Source: Collinsella sp. (lineage in GTDB: Bacteria > Actinomycetota > Coriobacteriia > Coriobacteriales > Coriobacteriaceae). Taken from it: 10,230 nucleotides of DNA. Made by a program: the position numbers and the translations under genes. Below, piece by piece: positions 6,678 through 10,230 of this stretch (position 1 is its first letter; every line of letters starts with the position of its first letter). Below the pieces are notes generated by a model. It was not told the origin of the DNA, made no database searches, and saw only the letters and a program-made list of their open reading frames with translations. The stretch spans positions 1 through 10,230 of the forward strand of contig DXZT01000044.1 in assembly GCA_019419545.1 (NCBI GenBank), given 5' to 3'.

Positions 6678-7613
6678 CTATGCCGAGGCCTTGGCCTTGC
6701 GGCGCTTGCGGATCGCGTGGATTACGATGTCCAGCAGCAACAGCACAATGGCTACGACCACAATGAGCACGGCGAACTCGCGCTTGCCCCAGTGGCGGCC
6801 GGCCAGCGACTTTTGCTTGTCGACGTCCTTCTTGTTGTACTTGGTGCGCACGCAATGCACCAGCAAGCGATGGTCGTTTACGCCGTAGGGCGTGCAGGTG
6901 ACGAGCGTCACCTTGTCGGCGCCGGGCTCGATGGTCAGCGACTCCATCTCCTCGGGCAGCACCACCTCGGAGTCCACCATCTTGTAGGCGAGCGTCTTGT
7001 TCATGGTGTGCAGCAGCACCAGGTCGCCGGGCTCCAGCGAATGGATGTCGTCGAACATGCTCAGGTTGCGCATGCCCGAGTGCGCGGTGAGCACGCAATG
7101 CGTCGAGGTGCCGCCCACCGGCAGGCTCGTGCCCTCCAGGTGGCCGACGCCCGCCATAAGGACTTCCTCGCTCGTGCCGTGGTAGATGGGCATGCTCACG
7201 TCGATGGAGGGGATCTCGACCCAGCTCATCATGGGATCGCGGTCAAAGATGAGCTGCTGAGCGTAGGGCTCGATCTGGTCGGCGGGAAGCTCGGTGACCT
7301 CGCCGGCAAGTTGCTCGTTATAGGAGCGCGCCTGAAGCAGAATGCGTTCGCGCTCCTCTTCAGACAGCGCGTCCACGGTGCTGGACACGGTGCTGATCTG
7401 GTTGAACACGCCCGAGGCCTCGAGCCGGTCCAAGATCCACGGCCAGGTCATAAGGCCCACGCCAATAAGGATGATGACGATGGTGATGAGCCGGTCGGCC
7501 CAGCGCGGCAGCCGCTTGCGGCGTCTGGGCTTTGGTTGAGGTTTGGGTTGAGGGCTTGAGCCGCCGTTGGCCTCGGCGTTATTGCTCTTCATATGTTTGG
7601 TGCCCTGCACCAT
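6678..7613 (-). CDS. Class C (pilin-type) sortase
   Basis: A membrane transpeptidase that joins pilin subunits through their LPXTG-like motifs and may pass them to the wall. It is 311 residues long. After a proline- and basic-rich cytoplasmic start there is a membrane segment (41-60), the extracellular catalytic domain (about 125-260), and a second membrane segment (279-298) with a basic tail, the two-anchor plan typical of class C. The domain opens with MMSWVEIPSIDVSMPIYHGT. Catalytic residues are H178 (LTAHSGM), C240 (TLVTCTPYG) and R249 (NDHRLLV). I do not see the usual DPF/DPW lid motif before the domain, so a lid is absent or divergent. Start choice: GAGGAG lies nine bases before ATG 7613; the internal ATG at 7592 has no such site. 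The likely substrate is the LPLTG protein encoded upstream on the same strand. Confidence 0.95.
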   Translation of the reverse strand: MVQGTKHMKSNNAEANGGSSPQPKPQPKPRRRKRLPRWADRLITIVIILIGVGLMTWPWILDRLEASGVFNQISTVSSTVDALSEEERERILLQARSYNEQLAGEVTELPADQIEPYAQQLIFDRDPMMSWVEIPSIDVSMPIYHGTSEEVLMAGVGHLEGTSLPVGGTSTHCVLTAHSGMRNLSMFDDIHSLEPGDLVLLHTMNKTLAYKMVDSEVVLPEEMESLTIEPGADKVTLVTCTPYGVNDHRLLVHCVRTKYNKKDVDKQKSLAGRHWGKREFAVLIVVVAIVLLLLDIVIHAIRKRRKAKASA

Positions 7614-7629
7614 CGCCAGTCACTCCTCT

Positions 7630-7643
7630 ACAACTCAAGTTGT
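7630..7643. promoter_or_regulatory. Small palindrome in the sortase leader
   Basis: ACAACT (7630-7635), CA, AGTTGT (7638-7643) lies immediately upstream of the sortase Shine-Dalgarno. A TATTAT on the minus strand ~10 bp further upstream could be a -10 box, which would place the palindrome where an operator might act. The arms are only 6 bp, so chance is possible. Confidence 0.3.
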
Positions 7644-7744
7644 CTAAACAAATAATAGCTGATTAGCGAACTCATGCGCCGAACAACGCAGCTAGACAGC
7701 ATTGCTTGGCGCGAGCATGGGCCAGCATTTGCGTTTTCAAAATG

Positions 7745-7776
7745 TCCCGAATCGGTTGGGCGATTCGGGATACAAT
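7745..7776 (+). promoter_or_regulatory. 10-bp palindrome abutting a -10-like TACAAT (copy 1)
   Basis: TCCCGAATCG (7745-7754) and CGATTCGGGA (7761-7770) are perfect inverted arms with a 6-nt centre, directly followed by TACAAT (7771-7776). A start about seven bases past TACAAT falls on the first base of the RNA stem at 7783. No consensus -35 lies 16-18 bp upstream, because the palindrome occupies that space. A regulator-controlled promoter fits, but is inferred. Confidence 0.5.
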
Positions 7777-7782
7777 GTCAAT

Positions 7783-7880
7783 AGAAAACGACGCACCCCG
7801 CGTAAGTGTACGAGAGCGCGGGCGGCCTAGTTTTCTGGTTTTGTTAAATGCCCGGGATCCGACCCCCGGGCATTCTTATT
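7783..7880 (+). ncRNA. Predicted ~98-nt structured RNA, copy 1 (possible antitoxin RNA)
   Basis: Predicted start and end rest on the TACAAT box upstream and the hairpin at 7847-7874. The 5' half folds as AGAAAAC (7783-7789) with GTTTTCT (7830-7836), enclosing a CCCGCG/CGCGGG helix (7797-7802 with 7817-7822) and a 14-nt loop. The 3' half is the terminator hairpin. The same fold is kept in copy 2 with a compensatory change in the outer stem, which argues for function as RNA. A reading frame across it on this strand is broken in copy 2 by TAG and an indel, so it is not coding. Its 3' end is complementary to the 3' end of the convergent small-peptide mRNA. I cannot name an Rfam family. Confidence 0.55.
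7847..7874. terminator. Shared bidirectional hairpin terminator (copy 1)
   Basis: AATGCCCGGG (7847-7856), an 8-nt loop, CCCGGGCATT (7865-7874). On the plus strand CTTATTT follows; on the minus strand TTTAAC follows. Both U-tracts are imperfect. It lies two bases past the small-peptide stop codon, so it can end both the plus-strand RNA and the minus-strand peptide mRNA. Confidence 0.65.
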
Positions 7881-8028
7881 TGCGCTTGTTGCGGCGCAAA
7901 TGCCTTCTACCGTCCGCACCGCGCGTGCGCCTACGGACCCTAAACCGAACCTCATACGAGTCAAGAAACGCGATGACGAACGTGCCCACCGCCGCGAGGG
8001 CGGCGAGGGCGTTAAGGAATTTCAGCAT
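7876..8028 (-). CDS. Small membrane peptide (50 aa), candidate type I toxin
   Basis: Not recognised by sequence. The 50-residue product has one hydrophobic helix (about residues 2-22, MLKFLNALAALAAVGTFVIA) followed by a strongly basic tail (EVRFRVRRRTRGADG, then RRHLRRNKRK), suggesting a single-span inner-membrane peptide with a positively charged cytoplasmic end. Start choice: a perfect GGAGGT lies six bases upstream of ATG 8028. The frame stays open to an ATG at 8169, but that one has no such site. The stop lies two bases before the shared hairpin, beyond which a predicted structured RNA runs convergently. Small hydrophobic peptides with a convergent RNA are typical of type I toxin-antitoxin loci. 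Codons 15-50 are duplicated, almost unchanged, at 8357-8467. No clear promoter was found upstream. Real translation is likely; toxicity is a hypothesis. Confidence 0.65.
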   Translation of the reverse strand: MLKFLNALAALAAVGTFVIAFLDSYEVRFRVRRRTRGADGRRHLRRNKRK

Positions 8029-8127
8029 TTGGGGACCTCCGATCGAGTCGTCGGCCGCCCGCGCACGGAATGCGTCGCAAGGGTATTTTACTGCGAGTGT
8101 ATACACCCACAGCCGGTAAACGCGATT

Positions 8128-8156
8128 TTGACAAACATTTGTTCGATAGTTACAAA
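8128..8156 (+). promoter_or_regulatory. Possible promoter, TTGACA-17-TACAAA
   Basis: A perfect -35 TTGACA (8128-8133), a 17-bp spacer and TACAAA (8151-8156), on the plus strand, upstream of RNA copy 2. Transcription from here would begin near 8163 and run through the copy 2 palindrome and RNA. Copy 1 has no equivalent, so this may be chance or specific to copy 2. The rest of 8029-8210 holds no gene that I can support. Confidence 0.35.
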
Positions 8157-8227
8157 CACGGTTCCTCATCCAGCGGAGCCTGGCCGCATTGTCCGCGTTT
8201 GCCCGACGTGTTTGCGTTTTCAGAATG

Positions 8228-8259
8228 TCCCGAATCGGCGGGGCGATTCGGGATACAAT
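8228..8259 (+). promoter_or_regulatory. 10-bp palindrome abutting TACAAT (copy 2)
   Basis: TCCCGAATCG (8228-8237) and CGATTCGGGA (8244-8253), then TACAAT (8254-8259). Arms and box are identical to copy 1; only the 6-nt centre differs (GCGGGG against GTTGGG). Conservation of the arms but not the centre suggests a protein-binding site or a folded element. Confidence 0.5.
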
Positions 8260-8265
8260 AGCTAC

Positions 8266-8361
8266 AGGAAACGACGCACCCCGCGTAAGTACTTAGGAGC
8301 GCGGGCGACCAGTTTCCGACGTTGTTAAATGCCCGGGCTCCGAACCCCGGGCATTCTTATT
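8266..8361 (+). ncRNA. Predicted ~96-nt structured RNA, copy 2
   Basis: The same layout as copy 1. GGAAAC (8267-8272) pairs with GTTTCC (8312-8317), enclosing CCCGCG (8280-8285) with CGCGGG (8300-8305). The hairpin is AATGCCCGGG (8328-8337) with CCCGGGCATT (8346-8355), followed by CTTATTT. The predicted start is seven bases past TACAAT, exactly as in copy 1. An A-T pair in the copy 1 stem (7785-7834) is a G-C pair here (8268-8316). The loop is freely changed. Its partner peptide gene is broken, so this copy would be an RNA without a toxin. Confidence 0.5.
8328..8355. terminator. Hairpin terminator of RNA copy 2
   Basis: The arms are identical to those at 7847-7874, with a changed 8-nt loop (CTCCGAAC). 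It probably ends RNA copy 2 on the plus strand through the weak tract CTTATTT. Confidence 0.6.
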
Positions 8362-8467
8362 TGCGCTTGTTGCGGCGCAAATGCCTTCTACCGTCCGCAC
8401 CGCGCGTGCGCCTACGGACCTTAATCCGAACCTCATACGAGTCAAGAAACGCGATGACGAACGTACC
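8357..8467 (-). pseudogene. Truncated remnant of the small membrane peptide gene
   Basis: It encodes the last 36 residues of the 7876-8028 peptide with two changes (F to I and R to K in the EVRFRV stretch; here EVRIKV). The first 14 residues, including the start, the Shine-Dalgarno and half the membrane helix, are missing. Upstream in this frame a TAA stop occurs nine codons before the homologous part, with no ATG, GTG or TTG between, so the remnant cannot be translated in its own frame. The tail of the peptide is therefore kept here only as DNA or antisense sequence. Confidence 0.8.
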
Positions 8468-8501
8468 CGCATCGGACGGTGGAGGTTGGCTGCGTTATCC
8501 C

Positions 8502-8538
8502 AAAAAACGGGGCAGACTCCAGTGCGAAGTCTGCCCCG
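8502..8538 (-). terminator. Rho-independent terminator of the pilin gene
   Basis: On the minus strand an 11-bp perfect stem (CGGGGCAGACT and AGTCTGCCCCG, 8508-8518 with 8528-8538) is followed by TTTTTTGGG. It lies ~100 bp past the pilin stop. It should end the pilin transcript before the duplicated module and the sortase gene. The plus strand has a short A-run on both sides, so weak use in the other direction is possible. The rest of 8468-8638 holds nothing else I recognise. Confidence 0.85.
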
Positions 8539-8638
8539 AAAAGAGAATGGCAAAGCAAGAACGTGGATGGACGAGAAAAGTGTCCGCAAGTCTCATGGCC
8601 ATCACATCCCACCTGCCAAAGGGATGGGTGAGCCAGCG

Positions 8639-10230
8639 TTACTCCTGCTCGGACTCCTCAGCCTGCTTACGGCTGCGGATGAGGTGCGCCACGCCGATGC
8701 ACAGCACCGCGCCACCAGCAATCCAAGTGAAGGTCACGCCGTTGAGGCCGGTCAGCGGGAGGCCGGTGCCCTTCTTGTTCTGGATGGTGACGGGGATTTT
8801 GGTCGTGGTCACATTTCCACCAGTCGTAGGAGTGGCCATGCTGGAATTGGACGTCACTTTGAGCTCTTTAAGCGTGCCGTCTGTATTGTATTCAGGCGCC
8901 ACCGTGATTTCGAAGTCGGCAATGGTGTTGTAGCCCGCAGGTGTCTTGCTCTCAGAAATCAGATATGTGCCTGCAACAAGTCCGGGAATAGAGACCTTGT
9001 TGCCAGCCTCCGTAGTTTCAAACGTGTAAGCGTCATTTACGTCATTACTGAAGCTGCCGTCTTGCTTCAACCATTTTTCAACGCAGTTATCGGACCCTTC
9101 CTTAATCATTTTGACCGTAAAGCCAGCATCGAGTTTCGCAGACGAGTTATCCGGGTCGATCTTAGTGACATCGAAGCCGAAGACGTAATCAGCGACCTTC
9201 TTCGATTCGGAAGTGCCGGTGCCGTTAGACATGGGATCGTTGGAGTAGACAAGCTTGACCTCGTTGGTGTTACCGGCAGCCGTGTATTCGGCATCGCTGG
9301 TGAGTTTAGCCTGATAGGTCACAACGACATTTGAAATGTCACCGGCTGCAATGCTGGCGTCGGCGGTGTCTACGATGGCCTTAAGGTCAGCAAAAGAGAC
9401 CTTGAGCAATTCTGTCTTGGAATCCTTGGCCTTGGTCGCAGTTGCCGTATAGCCCTTGCTAGCATCATACTTGACCTCAGCATGAGTGCCGTCTTTTTTA
9501 ACGATATAAACCTTAAGATTCATCGGGTTGCCATTGGCATCCTTCACAACATCCAGACCTTTGCTCAGCGTATCCTGGAATTCGTACTGATATTTATCAT
9601 ACGAAGTAATATTGTCCGCTACGGTACCAGTCAGCCTGTAGTCGATTACCTGCCCAATCCAGGCGTCGCCCACGTTCTTCCAGTTATCCGTTTCAGCGTT
9701 ATCGGCCGTCTTGCCCTTAGTGTCATCGAGAATCTGCTTATTGACCGTAGGAATGCTGGTCTTCTCGGTAACCTCTACATCGCCGGCGCCCACGACGGCA
9801 TAAATCGGCGAAGTAGCAGTATTCTTGCTGCCGGTCGTCGACTCATCCGAAGCCAAAGTGTCCGCGTCAGTCAGAAACAGGTAATAACCAGATTTATCGA
9901 AAGAAACCTTGGTATCCGCCCCAAACGAAGCCACTCCAACGCCCGTCGGGTTAGTCGGAGTGACATTCTTCGCAACCAGTCCAGCAAGCATATTGAGCAA
10001 ATCGGTGTCTTTGAGAACCGTCGTATTTGTGGTCCCGGTAATGTTGGCAGTCAGCCAATTGGCAACATCCTGCGGGCTGGCATCGGTTTTCAGATCGTCT
10101 GCTTTATCTTTATTATAGTCGTTGATGGCCTTAATAATGGCTTTTTGCGTCTGGTCATTAACGCCAGTTGCCCACTCCTTGATTCTCATCTTCATTGCAA
10201 CAGCCTCAGGACTCAGCGCAACGCGTTGCG
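8639..10230 (-). CDS. LPXTG-anchored pilin-like surface protein (5' end outside window)
   Basis: A sortase substrate on the cell surface. Residues are counted from the ATG at 10195. After a helical N-terminal part, residues ~143-320 resemble the fimbrial isopeptide-forming D2 domain: K153 in VNKQI, D208 in FQDTLSKGL and N319 in LVYSND are candidate bond and catalytic residues. Residues ~338-475 are a CnaB/SpaA-like domain with K345 (VTKID), an E-box glutamate E415 (YLISESKTPAGY) and N473 (IQNKK). The sorting signal is LPLTG (479-483), a hydrophobic helix (about 487-505) and a charged tail. The canonical pilin motif (VYPKN type) is not seen. The frame is open to the window edge, the ATG at 10195 has at best a weak GAGG, and no signal peptide follows it, so the true start lies beyond the window. 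GC is visibly lower than in the gat genes. It could be a backbone or an accessory pilin. Confidence 0.9.
   Translation of the reverse strand, partial: QRVALSPEAVAMKMRIKEWATGVNDQTQKAIIKAINDYNKDKADDLKTDASPQDVANWLTANITGTTNTTVLKDTDLLNMLAGLVAKNVTPTNPTGVGVASFGADTKVSFDKSGYYLFLTDADTLASDESTTGSKNTATSPIYAVVGAGDVEVTEKTSIPTVNKQILDDTKGKTADNAETDNWKNVGDAWIGQVIDYRLTGTVADNITSYDKYQYEFQDTLSKGLDVVKDANGNPMNLKVYIVKKDGTHAEVKYDASKGYTATATKAKDSKTELLKVSFADLKAIVDTADASIAAGDISNVVVTYQAKLTSDAEYTAAGNTNEVKLVYSNDPMSNGTGTSESKKVADYVFGFDVTKIDPDNSSAKLDAGFTVKMIKEGSDNCVEKWLKQDGSFSNDVNDAYTFETTEAGNKVSIPGLVAGTYLISESKTPAGYNTIADFEITVAPEYNTDGTLKELKVTSNSSMATPTTGGNVTTTKIPVTIQNKKGTGLPLTGLNGVTFTWIAGGAVLCIGVAHLIRSRKQAEESEQE

Larger units (their letters stand above)
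7728..7986. repeat. Direct repeat, copy 1 (RNA + peptide tail module)
   Basis: This stretch is repeated at 8211-8467, a spacing of 481-483 bp. The shared part begins TTTGCGTTTTCA and covers a palindrome, a TACAAT box, a structured RNA, a hairpin and the last 36 codons of the small minus-strand peptide gene. From the hairpin onward the copies differ at only a few positions; the RNA stem-loop between box and hairpin differs more. The repeat ends inside the peptide gene at codon 15. Confidence 0.9.
8211..8467. repeat. Direct repeat, copy 2 (RNA kept, peptide gene truncated)
   Basis: The second copy of the module at 7728-7986, in the same orientation. It keeps the palindrome, TACAAT, the RNA stem and the hairpin, plus peptide codons 15-50, and stops there. 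Sequence beyond 8467 is unrelated to copy 1. This junction inside the peptide gene marks either the edge of the duplication or a later replacement. Confidence 0.9.

Noticed and set aside
6618..7559. 313-codon open frame on the plus strand
   Set aside because: Antisense to the sortase gene, whose catalytic H, C and R are all visible on the minus strand.
7706..8119. Plus-strand open frame across the RNA module
   Set aside because: The equivalent frame in copy 2 is broken by a TAG and an indel, while RNA pairing is kept. Its 3' half is only the antisense of the small peptide gene.
7876..8169. Longer 97-residue version of the small membrane peptide
   Set aside because: The upstream ATG lacks a Shine-Dalgarno, the added residues look unlike a protein domain, and the internal ATG at 8028 has a perfect GGAGGT at six bases.
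8293..8589. 98-codon minus-strand open frame over copy 2
   Set aside because: It is in a different frame from the peptide remnant, spans the pilin terminator and has no ribosome binding site that I can see.
8381..9334. 317-codon open frame on the plus strand
   Set aside because: It runs from the repeat into the antisense of the pilin gene, whose sorting signal and domains set the coding strand.
10217..10230. Perfect 14-bp palindrome CGCAACGCGTTGCG at the window edge
   Set aside because: It lies inside the open pilin reading frame and is short and GC-rich; chance is the simplest explanation.
1..10230. CRISPR array, tRNA, rRNA, transposase or integrase genes
   Set aside because: No regularly spaced repeats, no cloverleaf-like or rRNA sequence and no recombinase motifs were seen on either strand.

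Overview
The window looks like chromosomal DNA from a high-GC Gram-positive gut actinobacterium, most likely Collinsella or a close Coriobacteriia relative. The basis is the GC-rich housekeeping genes, a complete gatCAB operon, an LPXTG-type pilin with a class C sortase, and intergenic palindromes of a kind I associate with that group. The genus is an inference; no rRNA or marker gene here proves it.

Layout: (1) 60-1058, plus strand, an AraC-family regulator. (2) 1123-2487, minus, a AAA_14/DUF4143 ATPase with a nuclease-like C-terminal domain, convergent with the regulator. (3) 2488-2870, an intergenic stretch packed with palindromes: a nested inverted repeat just upstream of the ATPase, a 27-bp palindrome, the gat terminator, and a 136-bp nested palindrome touching the gatB stop. 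(4) 2871-6372, minus, gatC-gatA-gatB, joined by one-base TAATG overlaps, encoding the tRNA-dependent amidotransferase that corrects Glu-tRNA(Gln) and/or Asp-tRNA(Asn). (5) 6391-6677, two hairpin-forming repeats and a short tandem repeat. (6) 6678-7613, minus, class C sortase. (7) 7614-8638, about 1 kb between sortase and pilin that holds a duplicated non-standard module. (8) 8639 to the right edge, minus, an LPLTG-anchored pilin-like protein whose 5' end lies outside the window.

The most interesting part is region 7. A 50-residue membrane peptide with an arginine-rich tail (7876-8028, minus, strong Shine-Dalgarno) converges on a predicted RNA of about 98 nt (7783-7880, plus), and both appear to end in one shared hairpin. 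This resembles the layout of type I toxin-antitoxin loci such as Fst/RNAII and TxpA/RatA. The RNA, the hairpin and the last 36 codons of the peptide are duplicated at 8211-8467. There the peptide gene has lost its start and half its membrane segment and cannot be translated, while the RNA keeps its -10 box, its stem (with a compensatory base-pair change) and its hairpin. This reads as an intact locus next to an RNA-only remnant. The toxin-antitoxin role is a hypothesis from architecture alone.

The sortase would assemble and/or anchor the pilin next door. The pilin has its own terminator, and the duplicated module separates the two genes, so they are probably transcribed separately.
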